From: Burkholderiales bacterium RIFCSPHIGHO2_12_FULL_69_20
GTDB lineage: Bacteria; Pseudomonadota; Gammaproteobacteria; Burkholderiales; Burkholderiaceae_C
DNA: 64,000 nucleotides
Assembly (NCBI GenBank): GCA_001770815.1
Contig: MESD01000167.1
Location: 1 to 64,000, forward strand
Direction of reading: 5' to 3'
Position 1 is the stretch's first letter. Every line of letters starts with the position of its first letter. Shown one piece after another: positions 54,613-64,000 of this stretch. The notes under the pieces were generated by a model, which was not told the DNA's origin, made no database searches, and saw only the letters and a program-made list of their open reading frames with translations. Made by a program: the position numbers and the translations under genes.

Positions 54613-57189
54613 TCAATGCAGCGGCTGCTGCGGCGCGGTGTGCTTCACCAGCCACGCCGTGGCCTCGGCGGCCGACAGTGGCCGGCCGAGGTGGAAGCCC
54701 TGGCCGAAGCCGCAGCCCATGCGGCGCAGCTGGTCGGCCTGGTCCAGCGTCTCGATGCCCTCGGCCACCACCTGCTTGCCCAGCGCGCCGCCCAGTGTCA
54801 GCACGGCCTGCACCACGGCGGCCTCGTGGTTGCCTTCGGCCAGGTCGTGCACGAAGCTGCGGTCGATCTTCAGGCTGTCGATCGGCAGGCGCGCCAGCCG
54901 CGCCAGTGACGAGTAACCGGTGCCGAAATCGTCCACCGACAGGTGCACACCCAGCGCGCGCAAGGCCTGCAGGTTGGCCGTGGCGGCATCCAGGCGCGTC
55001 ATCACCGCGTCTTCGGTCAGCTCCAGCACCAGGTGGCGCGGCGCCAGGCCGGCGGCAGTCAGCGCATCGCCGACACGGCCCACCACGCCGCGGCTGGTGA
55101 TGTCGTGGCCCGAGAGGTTGACGCTGACCGTCAGCTCGGCCCAGGCCGGGTTCATGCGCTGCCAGCGCACCAGCTGGGCGCAGGCGCTGTGCAGCACGAA
55201 GTCCGACAGCACGGTGATCAGCCCGGTCTCCTCGGCCATCGGGATGAAGGCCTCGGGCCGGATCGCGCCCTGCTGTGGGTGCTGCCAGCGCACCAGCGCC
55301 TCGAAGCCACCGGCGCGGCCGGTGGCCAGCTCGATCTGCGGCTGGTAGGCCAGCGTCAGTGCGCCGTCGGCCAGCGCGTGGCGCAGATCGCTCTCGAGCT
55401 GCACGCGCTGCGTCACCGCGGCATGCAGGCCGGGCTCGAACAGCGCGTAGCGCCCCTTGCCCAGCGCCTTGGCCTGGTACATCGCGGTGTCGGCGTCGCG
55501 CAGCACCTCGTCGGGCGAGGTGTAGCCGAAGCGGCTGAAGGTGATGCCGATGCTGGCCCCCGCGTACAGCGCCTGGCCGGCCACCTCGAACGGCTCGCGC
55601 ATCGCCTCGACCAGCCGCTCGGCCAGCAGCAGCGCGTCGTGCTCGGCCTGCAGGCGCGGCAGCAGCACCGCGAACTCGTCGCCGCCCAGCCGTGCCACCA
55701 CGTCGCTGGGGCGCAGGTTGTCCTGCACGCGGCGCGCCAGCTGCACCAGCAGGCTGTCGCCAGCGTTGTGGCCCAGGCTGTCGTTGACCAGCTTGAAGCG
55801 GTCGAAGTCGAGGTACATCACCGCGTACGACGCACCGGCATCGCTGCGGTGGCGCTCGACGGCATCGGCCAGGCTGTCGAGGAACTGGCGCCGGTTGGGC
55901 AGGCCGGTCAGGCTGTCGTGGAAGGCCAGCCGGTGCAGGCCGGCCTCGGCCTGGCGCCGCGCGCTGATGTCCAGCAGCTGCAGGATCAGGCAGGGTGCGC
56001 CGGCCTGCGGCTCGGTGAACTGGCCACCGTGGGCCAGCACCCACACCAGGTGGCCATCGGCACGGCGGCAGCGCAGCTCGAGCTGGAACGAGCCCGCGGC
56101 GCCAGCCACCGCCGGCTCGCCGGCGCGCAGCCGGGCATCGAGCAAGTCGCGGTCGGCGCCCTCGAGCACATCCTGAAAGTGCAGCGGCAGCGTTTCGTCC
56201 TCGGCCAGCCCGAGCAGGCTGCGCAGTGCCGGGTTGGCCTGCAGCAGCCGGCCGTCGAAATCCACCAGCGCCATGCCGATCGCGGCATGGGTGAAGGCAC
56301 CGTGAAAGCGTTGCTCGCTGGCCTGCAGCGCATGCAGGTGCCGCTCGGCTTGCGCCGCCGCGCGCTCGGCGGCGCCCTGCATGGCCAGGCTGGCTTCCTG
56401 CTGCAGAAAGTAGTAGTGCAGCGCCACGATCAGCAGCACCAGCACGGGCAGCACCACCAGCAGCACGCCGCTGCCCGACTGGCGGTAGCTGAGGTACAGC
56501 AGCGAGGCCATCACCGCACTGCCCAGGTAGGCCAGGCCCACCCAGCGGAAATCACGCAGCAGCGCGGCCCACTGGAAGAAGGGTTCGTCGCGCTTGAGGC
56601 GCGGCACGCCGGCAACCATCTGCACGGTGAACAGCGCGTTGGCCGCAGCGAACAGCAGCATCACCGCCACCAGCATGGCCGGGTGGTCGAGCCGGCCCAG
56701 GTGCGGCGCCAGCGCACCGGGCAGGCTGCCGGCCAGGTTCATCGACAGCACCGCCACCGCCGGGCTGTACAGACGGCTGGTCCAGCGCCGCGAGCTGCGC
56801 CACGAGCCGACCATGGCCTCGATGCCGGCGGCCAGCGCAGCGGCCGCCGGGCCCTGCATCAGCAGCAGCAGGAAGATGAAGATGTCGCCGGCCACGAACG
56901 ACTGCTTGGTGCCCGGCAGGCGCACCGGAAACAGCCCCAGCAGGATGGCGAAGCCGGCGCCGGCGGCGATCTGCAGGGCCTCCTGCAGCGTCCAGCCACG
57001 CAGGCTGCCGAGGTTGGTGATCAGCCCCGCCGCGCCCAGCCCCACCACCGTCCACCAGAAGGTGGTGGCCGGGCGGTTGTAGTCGGGCATCAGCGCGCCG
57101 TGCAGGCGCTGCCACCAGGGTGGGCGTGAGGGCGGTTGGCGGGGGGTGGTCAAGGCCGGGTCCTGGGCAGGTGGCGCACCGGCCGGCAC
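54613..57189 (-). CDS. Membrane-anchored PAS-GGDEF-EAL c-di-GMP signalling protein
   Basis: RLGGDEFAVLL and GGFEALVRWQHP motifs, PAS region, multi-TM N-terminus. Confidence 0.93.
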   Translation of the reverse strand: MPAGAPPAQDPALTTPRQPPSRPPWWQRLHGALMPDYNRPATTFWWTVVGLGAAGLITNLGSLRGWTLQEALQIAAGAGFAILLGLFPVRLPGTKQSFVAGDIFIFLLLLMQGPAAAALAAGIEAMVGSWRSSRRWTSRLYSPAVAVLSMNLAGSLPGALAPHLGRLDHPAMLVAVMLLFAAANALFTVQMVAGVPRLKRDEPFFQWAALLRDFRWVGLAYLGSAVMASLLYLSYRQSGSGVLLVVLPVLVLLIVALHYYFLQQEASLAMQGAAERAAAQAERHLHALQASEQRFHGAFTHAAIGMALVDFDGRLLQANPALRSLLGLAEDETLPLHFQDVLEGADRDLLDARLRAGEPAVAGAAGSFQLELRCRRADGHLVWVLAHGGQFTEPQAGAPCLILQLLDISARRQAEAGLHRLAFHDSLTGLPNRRQFLDSLADAVERHRSDAGASYAVMYLDFDRFKLVNDSLGHNAGDSLLVQLARRVQDNLRPSDVVARLGGDEFAVLLPRLQAEHDALLLAERLVEAMREPFEVAGQALYAGASIGITFSRFGYTSPDEVLRDADTAMYQAKALGKGRYALFEPGLHAAVTQRVQLESDLRHALADGALTLAYQPQIELATGRAGGFEALVRWQHPQQGAIRPEAFIPMAEETGLITVLSDFVLHSACAQLVRWQRMNPAWAELTVSVNLSGHDITSRGVVGRVGDALTAAGLAPRHLVLELTEDAVMTRLDAATANLQALRALGVHLSVDDFGTGYSSLARLARLPIDSLKIDRSFVHDLAEGNHEAAVVQAVLTLGGALGKQVVAEGIETLDQADQLRRMGCGFGQGFHLGRPLSAAEATAWLVKHTAPQQPLH

Positions 57190-57196
57190 CCGGGGC

Positions 57197-57892
57197 TCAA
57201 GCCCTTGCGCGGCTGCCGAAGATGGCGGTACCCACGCGCACCATTGTCGCGCCCTCGGCGATGGCGGCTTCCAGGTCGGCGCTCATGCCCATCGACAGCG
57301 TGTCCAGCGTCAGGCCCTGTGCGTTCAGCGTGGCCAGCAGGTCGCGCAGCGCCCGGTGCGGCGCCCGCTGCGCCGCCTCGTCGCCCGCGGGTTCGGGGAT
57401 GGCCATCAGCCCGCGCAGGCGCACCCGCGGCAGCGCCGCGACGGCGCGCGCCACGGCCGGCACCTCGGCGGGTGCCAGGCCGCTCTTGCTGGCCTCGCCG
57501 CTGATGTTGACCTGCAGGCACAGCTGCAGCGGCGCCAGCCCGGCCGGGCGCTGCTCGCTCAGGCGCTGCGCGATCTTCAGCCGGTCGATCGAGTGCACCC
57601 AGTCGAAGGCCTCAGCCACCGGCCGCGTCTTGTTGCTTTGCAGCGGGCCGATCAGATGCCATTCGATCTGGCGGCGCAGATCGGCCAGCGTGGTGATCTT
57701 GTCCAGCGCCTCCTGCACGTAGTTCTCGCCGAAGGCCCGCTGGCCGGCGGCAAAGGCGGCGCGCACCGCGTCGGGTGATTGCGTCTTGCTCACCGCCAGC
57801 AGCGTGACGCTGTCCACGACACGGCCCGCCGCGGTGCAGGCGCGCGCGATGCGGCTGTGGACTTGCTGCAGGTTGCCGATAACGGTCGTCAT
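57197..57892 (-). CDS. yggS: YggS-family pyridoxal phosphate homeostasis protein
   Basis: LLAVSKTQSPDAVRAAFAAGQRAFGENYVQEALDK...WHLIGPLQSNKTR...LSMGMSADLEAAIAEGATMVRVGTAIFG. Confidence 0.95.
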   Translation of the reverse strand: MTTVIGNLQQVHSRIARACTAAGRVVDSVTLLAVSKTQSPDAVRAAFAAGQRAFGENYVQEALDKITTLADLRRQIEWHLIGPLQSNKTRPVAEAFDWVHSIDRLKIAQRLSEQRPAGLAPLQLCLQVNISGEASKSGLAPAEVPAVARAVAALPRVRLRGLMAIPEPAGDEAAQRAPHRALRDLLATLNAQGLTLDTLSMGMSADLEAAIAEGATMVRVGTAIFGSRARA

Positions 57893-57919
57893 AATGTTGC
57901 GAGCCTAACCCGAGCCACC

Positions 57920-58963
<1,044 letters not shown>

Positions 58964-59040
58964 TCCCAGCGCTTGAACGGGCCGGGGGGTAACACCCGGC
59001 TGCGACACCATCAAAACAAAGTACCCGGGAGTGAAGCACC

Positions 59041-60177
59041 ATGGAACGCGACCAGGCCTCCAAGTTCATCAACGACCTGCTGCGGCTGATGGCCACGCGC
59101 GGCGGCTCGGACCTGTTCCTCACCGCTGAATTTCCGCCCGCCATCAAGGTGGACGGCAAGGTGACCCGGGTGTCGCCGCAGCCGCTGACCGGCCAGCACA
59201 CGCTGGCGCTGGCGCGCTCGGTGATGAACGAGCGCCAGGCGGCCGAGTTCGAGCGCACCAAGGAGTGCAACTTCGCCATCTCGCCGCAGGGCATCGGGCG
59301 CTTCCGCGTCAACGCCTTCATGCAGCAGGGCCACGTGGGCATGGTGATGCGCACCATCCCGCAGGTGCTGCCCACCATCGACGGGCTGGGCCTGCCGCCG
59401 GTGATGAAGGAGATCGCGATGACCAAGCGCGGTCTGGTCATCATGGTGGGCGCCACCGGCTCGGGCAAGAGCACCACGCTGGCGGCAATGGTGGACCACC
59501 GCAACGAGAACAGCTTCGGCCACATCATCACCATCGAAGACCCGGTCGAGTTTGTGCATCCGCACAAGAACTGCATCGTCACCCAGCGCGAGGTGGGCAT
59601 CGACACCGACGGCTGGGAGGCGGCGCTGAAGAACACGCTGCGCCAGGCGCCCGACGTGATCCTGATGGGCGAGATCCGCGACCGCGAGACCATGGAGCAT
59701 GCGGTGGCCTTTGCCGAGACCGGCCATCTGTGCATCACCACGCTGCATGCCAACAGCGCCAACCAGGCGCTCGACCGCATCATCAACCTGTTTCCCGAAG
59801 AGCGCCGCCAGCAGCTGCTGATGGACTTGTCGCTGAACCTGAAGAGCATCGTCTCGCAGCGGTTGCTGCCGCGCCAGGAAGGCAAGGGCCGCATCGCCGC
59901 GGTGGAGATCCTGCTGAACACGCCGCTGATCAGCGAGCTGATCTTCAAGGGCGAGGTGGCCGAGATGAAGGACCTGATGAAGCGCAGCCGTGAGCTGGGC
60001 ATGCAGACCTTCGACCAGGCGCTATTCGACCTGTACGAGGGCAACGAGATCACGCTGGAAGACGCGCTGCGCAACGCCGACTCGGTCAACGACCTGCGCC
60101 TGCAGGTCAAGCTGCACAGCCACCGCGCGCGCAACCGCGACCTGTCCGCCGGCACGGAACACATGAGCATCATGTGA
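59041..60177 (+). CDS. pilU: Type IV pilus ATPase PilU
   Basis: PilT paralogue with GATGSGKSTTLAAMVDHRN and LLNTPLISELIFKGEVAEMKDLMKRS; follows pilT. Confidence 0.96.
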   Translation: MERDQASKFINDLLRLMATRGGSDLFLTAEFPPAIKVDGKVTRVSPQPLTGQHTLALARSVMNERQAAEFERTKECNFAISPQGIGRFRVNAFMQQGHVGMVMRTIPQVLPTIDGLGLPPVMKEIAMTKRGLVIMVGATGSGKSTTLAAMVDHRNENSFGHIITIEDPVEFVHPHKNCIVTQREVGIDTDGWEAALKNTLRQAPDVILMGEIRDRETMEHAVAFAETGHLCITTLHANSANQALDRIINLFPEERRQQLLMDLSLNLKSIVSQRLLPRQEGKGRIAAVEILLNTPLISELIFKGEVAEMKDLMKRSRELGMQTFDQALFDLYEGNEITLEDALRNADSVNDLRLQVKLHSHRARNRDLSAGTEHMSIM

Positions 60178-60189
60178 CCGCTTGAGCCC

Positions 60190-60320
60190 CCGGGTGCCTG
60201 GCGCCCGCCCCCTAGGGGCTGCGGAACGCGGCCGGGCAACCCGTCGGCATTCCGGGCGTATCTTCGGCACCGCACCCCCTGGCCGCCTGCGGCGACCTGT
60301 CCCTGTGGGGGAAAATGCGC
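60190..60320. repeat. GC-rich intergenic repeat-like region containing GCCCCCTAGGGGC
   Basis: gccccctaggggc palindromic core and gccgcctgcggcgac palindrome between pilU and the dehydrogenase. Confidence 0.35.
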
Positions 60321-60352
60321 GTCTGCCCAATACCTCTCGTCGAGACATCACC

Positions 60353-61240
60353 ATGAAGACCTACGAAGCTACTCCTGCCCGCCGCGTGGCCTTTCTCGGC
60401 CTGGGCGTGATGGGCCATCCGATGGCCGGGCACCTGGCGCGTGCCGGGCACCAGGTCACGGTCTACAACCGCACCGCCGCCAAGGCGCAGGCCTGGGCCG
60501 CCGAGTACGGTGGCCGGGCTGCCGCCACGCCGCGCGAGGCGGCCACTGGCGCTGATTTCGTATTCGCCTGCGTCGGCAACGACGACGACCTGCGTGCCGT
60601 GGTGCTGGGCGCCGATGGTGCGCTGGCCGGCATGGCGCCGGGCGCGGTGTTCGTCGACCACACCACCGCCTCGGCCGAAGTGGCGCGTGAGCTGTATGGC
60701 GCGGCTCGCACGCTGGGCATCAAGTTCATCGATGCACCGGTCTCGGGCGGCCAGGCCGGTGCCGTCAACGGCGCGCTGACGGTGATGTGCGGCGGCGACG
60801 CCGAGCCGTTTGCCGCGATGCAGCCGGTGGCGCTGGCGTTCTCGCGCGCGGTCACGCTGGTGGGCGGGTCGGGCGCCGGTCAGCTGGCCAAGATGGTCAA
60901 CCAGATCTGCATCGCCGGGCTGGTGCAAGGCCTGTCCGAGGGCATCGCCTTCGGCCAGAAGGCCGGGCTGGACATGAAGCAGGTGCTCGACGTGATCGGC
61001 AAGGGCGCCGCGCAGAGCTGGCAGATGGACAACCGCGGCAAGACCATGGTCGACGACCAGTTCAACTTCGGCTTTGCCGTCGACTGGATGCGCAAGGACC
61101 TGGGCCTGGTGCTCGACGAGGCGCGCCGCAACGGCGCGCGCGTGCCGGTCACGGCCCTGGTCGACCAGTTCTACGCCGACGTGCAGGCGGCCGGCGGCAA
61201 CCGCTGGGACACGTCAAGCCTGATCACCCGCCTGAAGTGA
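60353..61240 (+). CDS. NAD(P)-dependent beta-hydroxyacid dehydrogenase
   Basis: VAFLGLGVMGHPMAGHLARAGHQVTVYNRT...DAPVSGGQAGAVNGALTVMCGG...KMVNQICIAGLVQGLSEG. Confidence 0.93.
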   Translation: MKTYEATPARRVAFLGLGVMGHPMAGHLARAGHQVTVYNRTAAKAQAWAAEYGGRAAATPREAATGADFVFACVGNDDDLRAVVLGADGALAGMAPGAVFVDHTTASAEVARELYGAARTLGIKFIDAPVSGGQAGAVNGALTVMCGGDAEPFAAMQPVALAFSRAVTLVGGSGAGQLAKMVNQICIAGLVQGLSEGIAFGQKAGLDMKQVLDVIGKGAAQSWQMDNRGKTMVDDQFNFGFAVDWMRKDLGLVLDEARRNGARVPVTALVDQFYADVQAAGGNRWDTSSLITRLK

Positions 61241-61261
61241 GCGCACCGCGCGCCAGTGCGA

Positions 61262-61879
61262 TCACCGGGTTTGAAGTGCGGCCAGTTCGGCCTCGCTGAT
61301 CACCTCGAACACCTTCACCACCTTGCCCACGCCGCTGACCCCCCGGGCCAACTCGGTGGCGCGGTTGGCTTCGCGCTCGGTGACACGCCCCAGCAGGTAG
61401 ACGGTGCCACGCTCGGCCACCACCTTGATGGCGTTGGCCTGCAGATCCTTGGCGTCGATGTACGAGGCCTTGACCTTGCTGGTGATGATGGCGTCGCTGC
61501 TGCGCGCGGTGAGCGAGCTGTTGCCCATCACCGCCAGCTCGTTGACGGTGGCGCGCACGTTCTCGATGCGGGTGATGGCCTGCTCGGCGGCACTGCGGTC
61601 GGCCTCGGTGGGCACCTCGCCGGTCAGCAGCGCCGTGCGGTTGTAGCTGGTGATGTTGATGTGGCCACGGTCGCCCACCGCGTCGCGCAGCCGGTTGATG
61701 GCCTTGAGCTCGATGCCCTCGTCCTCGAGCTGCGTGCCCGAGGTGCGGCGGTCGGTGATCGAGAGCGCCGTGCCCACCATCGCACCGCCGACGATCAGCG
61801 GGGCGCAGGCGCCCAGCAGCGTGGTGGCGGCCAGTGCGGCGGCCAGCAGGGCCGTGCGGGGCACGGTGATGAATTTCAT
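61262..61879 (-). CDS. BON-domain lipoprotein (DolP/YraP-like)
   Basis: Lipobox LLGAC; two BON domains, NITSYNRTALLTGEV and VYLLGRVTEREANRA. Confidence 0.88.
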   Translation of the reverse strand: MKFITVPRTALLAAALAATTLLGACAPLIVGGAMVGTALSITDRRTSGTQLEDEGIELKAINRLRDAVGDRGHINITSYNRTALLTGEVPTEADRSAAEQAITRIENVRATVNELAVMGNSSLTARSSDAIITSKVKASYIDAKDLQANAIKVVAERGTVYLLGRVTEREANRATELARGVSGVGKVVKVFEVISEAELAALQTR

Positions 61880-61884
61880 GGGGG

Positions 61885-62502
61885 TCATGCAGGATCCTGT
61901 TCGCCCAGCAGTTGCAGATCGATCGCGTCACACAGGCAGTGCAGCACCAGCAGGTGGGTTTCGAGCACCCGCACGCGGCGGTCGTGGGGCACGGCCACCA
62001 GCACATCGGTTTCGCTCAACACACCGCGCAGCGCGCCGCCGGTGCGCCCGGTGAGCGCGATCACGGTCATGTCCTTGCCCTGCGCGGCCACCGCGGCGGC
62101 CAGCAGGGCGGGGTGGTCACCGACGCTGTCAATCAGCAGCAGCAGATCGCCCGGCTGGCCCAGCGTCTCGACCTGGCGCGCCAGCACCGTGTCGAAGCCG
62201 CCGGCCGACGGCAGCGCCGCCAGCGCCGACAGCACCGGGCCGTCCACCCCCAGCGCCAGCGCGGCCAGGCCCGGCCGCTCTCGCTCGAAGCAACCCATCA
62301 GTTCGGCCGCCACCAGTTGCGCCAGGCTGGCCGATGCGCCCAGACCGGCCACCAGCAGCCGGCCACCGGCGGTGAGGCCGGCCACCAGCGCGGCTGCCGC
62401 CTGTTCGATCGGACGGCCCAGCACCTCGGCCGCCTGGTACTTGAGGTCGGCGCTTTCGAAGAATTGTTGCTGGATGCGCTGTTCGAGCATGGACATCATC
62501 AT
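61885..62502 (-). CDS. SIS-domain protein (DiaA/GmhA-like)
   Basis: EQRIQQQFFESADLKYQAAEVLGRPIEQAA...GRLLVAGLGASASLAQLVAAELMG. Confidence 0.88.
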   Translation of the reverse strand: MMMSMLEQRIQQQFFESADLKYQAAEVLGRPIEQAAAALVAGLTAGGRLLVAGLGASASLAQLVAAELMGCFERERPGLAALALGVDGPVLSALAALPSAGGFDTVLARQVETLGQPGDLLLLIDSVGDHPALLAAAVAAQGKDMTVIALTGRTGGALRGVLSETDVLVAVPHDRRVRVLETHLLVLHCLCDAIDLQLLGEQDPA

Positions 62503-62550
62503 AGGACAGCGCCTCGGCGCGGCAGTTCCGCGGCCGGGGTGCCGCCGGGT

Positions 62551-62979
62551 TCAACCGCCCCCGGCGTCGAAGGCCCCGGGCAGCCACTGCAGCTGGTCGC
62601 CGTCGATGGCCACCACGTCGAAGCGGCAGGGCGGCAGCACGGCCAGCCCCATCAGGTAATGCTGCGCGGCGCGCACGAGGCGCCGCTGCTTGGCCGCCGA
62701 CACGCTGCCGGCCGCGCCGCCGTGCGAGGTTTCGCGCCGGCTGCGCACCTCCACGAACACCAGCGTGCCGTCGGGCGTGCGCAGGATCAGGTCGATCTCG
62801 CCGGCGCGCTGGCGCGGGCCACCGGCCAGCCGATAATTGCGCTGCACCAGCCGCAGGCCCTGCTGCTGCAGAAACGCCAGCGCCCGGTCTTCGCCGCTGT
62901 CGCCCACCGCCTTGGTGCTGGGGCTCGATGGCCCCAGCCCGCCCAACCCGCCACGCGAGCGGCCCCAGCCCTTGAACAT
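62551..62979 (-). CDS. yraN: YraN-family (UPF0102) endonuclease-fold protein
   Basis: GEDRALAFLQQQGLRLVQRNYRLAGG...GEIDLILRTPDGTLVFVEVRSR. Confidence 0.93.
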   Translation of the reverse strand: MFKGWGRSRGGLGGLGPSSPSTKAVGDSGEDRALAFLQQQGLRLVQRNYRLAGGPRQRAGEIDLILRTPDGTLVFVEVRSRRETSHGGAAGSVSAAKQRRLVRAAQHYLMGLAVLPPCRFDVVAIDGDQLQWLPGAFDAGGG

Positions 62980-63940
62980 CGTTTCCCCACTGCTGCAACA
63001 GGCCGCGGCCGCCGCCACCGGCGGCCAGCACCACCCGGCGGGCTCACTGTACGTGGTGGCCACGCCCATCGGCAACCTGGCCGACATCACGCTGCGCGCG
63101 GTGTTTGTGCTGGGGCTGGTGGACGCGGTGGCCTGCGAGGACACACGCATCACCGGCCAGTTGCTGCGCCACCTGGGGCTGGACAAGCCGCTGATCGCGC
63201 TGCATCAGCACAACGAGCAGGCCGCCGCGCGCGGCGTGGTCGAGCGGCTGGCGTTGGGCCAGCGCGTGGCCTATGCCAGCGATGCCGGCACGCCGGCGAT
63301 CAGCGACCCCGGCGCCTTGTTGGTGGCCGCGGTGGCCGCCGCCGGCCACCGCGTGCTGCCCATCCCCGGCGCCAGCAGCGCGGTGGCTGCGCTCAGCGCC
63401 GCAGGTGATACCTTGGCGCAAGGCTTCACCTTCATCGGCTTTGCGCCGGCCAAGGGCGCCGAGCGCCGCGGCTGGCTGCAGGCGGCGGCGGCCGCGCCGG
63501 GCTGCCAGGTGATGTTCGAGGCGCCGCACCGCATCGAGGCGCTGGTCACCAGCCTGGCCGAAGCTGCACCGCAGCGCCGCATCACGCTGTGCCGTGAGCT
63601 GACCAAGCAGTTCGAGACCATCGCCACGATGGCCGCGGCCGCGCTGCCGGCCTGGCTGGCCGCCGATGCCAACCGCGCGCGCGGCGAGTTCGTGCTGGTG
63701 CTGCATGCACTGCCGGCGGCGGTGGTGGCCGATGACCACGGCCTGCCGCCCGAGGCCGAACGGCTGCTGGGCCCGCTGCTGCGGGAGCTGCCGCTGAAAC
63801 AGGCGGTGGCGCTGGCCGCCGAGTTGAGCGGCGCGCCGCGCAATGCCATCTACCAGCGTGCGTTGGCGCTGCGGCGCGCAGCCGAGGCATCTGCCGGCGA
63901 CGGTGACGATGGCGAGCCGCAGGACACCGACTCGGCCTGA
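62972..63940 (+). CDS. rsmI: 16S rRNA (cytidine(1402)-2'-O)-methyltransferase
   Basis: GSLYVVATPIGNLADITLRAVFVLGLVDAVACEDTRITGQLL...ASDAGTPAISDPGALLV; TTG start proposed. Confidence 0.95.
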   Translation: MNIVSPLLQQAAAAATGGQHHPAGSLYVVATPIGNLADITLRAVFVLGLVDAVACEDTRITGQLLRHLGLDKPLIALHQHNEQAAARGVVERLALGQRVAYASDAGTPAISDPGALLVAAVAAAGHRVLPIPGASSAVAALSAAGDTLAQGFTFIGFAPAKGAERRGWLQAAAAAPGCQVMFEAPHRIEALVTSLAEAAPQRRITLCRELTKQFETIATMAAAALPAWLAADANRARGEFVLVLHALPAAVVADDHGLPPEAERLLGPLLRELPLKQAVALAAELSGAPRNAIYQRALALRRAAEASAGDGDDGEPQDTDSA

Positions 63941-64000
63941 ACAGCGCCCATCAGCGGCGGTTTGCGGAGGTGAAACCCGCCCCCCTGCGCGGAGACCCCC

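Noticed and set aside
63941-64000. Start of rnpB or another RNA gene downstream of rsmI
   Set aside because: Only 60 nt available before the window ends; no diagnostic RNA motif can be established.

Overview
High-GC chromosomal window with the gene content and order of a Burkholderiales-type betaproteobacterium. It is mostly core housekeeping genes: sucC (partial), recX-recA, a two-component system, mreBCD-mrdA-rodA, gatCAB, pyrE, xth, trkH/trkA-like genes, pncB, coaX, hslVU, dksA plus a COG0523 GTPase, corC-lnt-glyQS-gmhB-plsC, a LiuR-type MerR regulator with isovaleryl-CoA dehydrogenase, can, aceK, thiolase, an acyl-CoA dehydrogenase, pilT-pilU, a BON lipoprotein, diaA-like, yraN and rsmI. 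No rRNA, tRNA, CRISPR array, prophage or complete transposon was recognised. Best candidate for an under-described system: a divergent locus at about 48.5-54.6 kb with an AmpG-like MFS permease, a TonB-dependent receptor, a DdpX/VanX-type D-Ala-D-Ala dipeptidase and an LD-carboxypeptidase, which could be a TonB-dependent peptidoglycan-fragment scavenging system. Other highlights: paired perfect palindromes flanking the liuR-like gene that share a 16-bp core, an HD-GYP protein whose HD dyad reads MN, a cysteine-poor DksA next to a His-rich COG0523 GTPase, a terminator-linked candidate sRNA with GGA motifs, a LexA-box/recA promoter overlap, an mreB-mreC intergenic hairpin, a truncated PIN toxin remnant, short tandem duplications at three stop codons, and overlapping gene ends. 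All calls come from reading the sequence and the ORF track; no database search was run.
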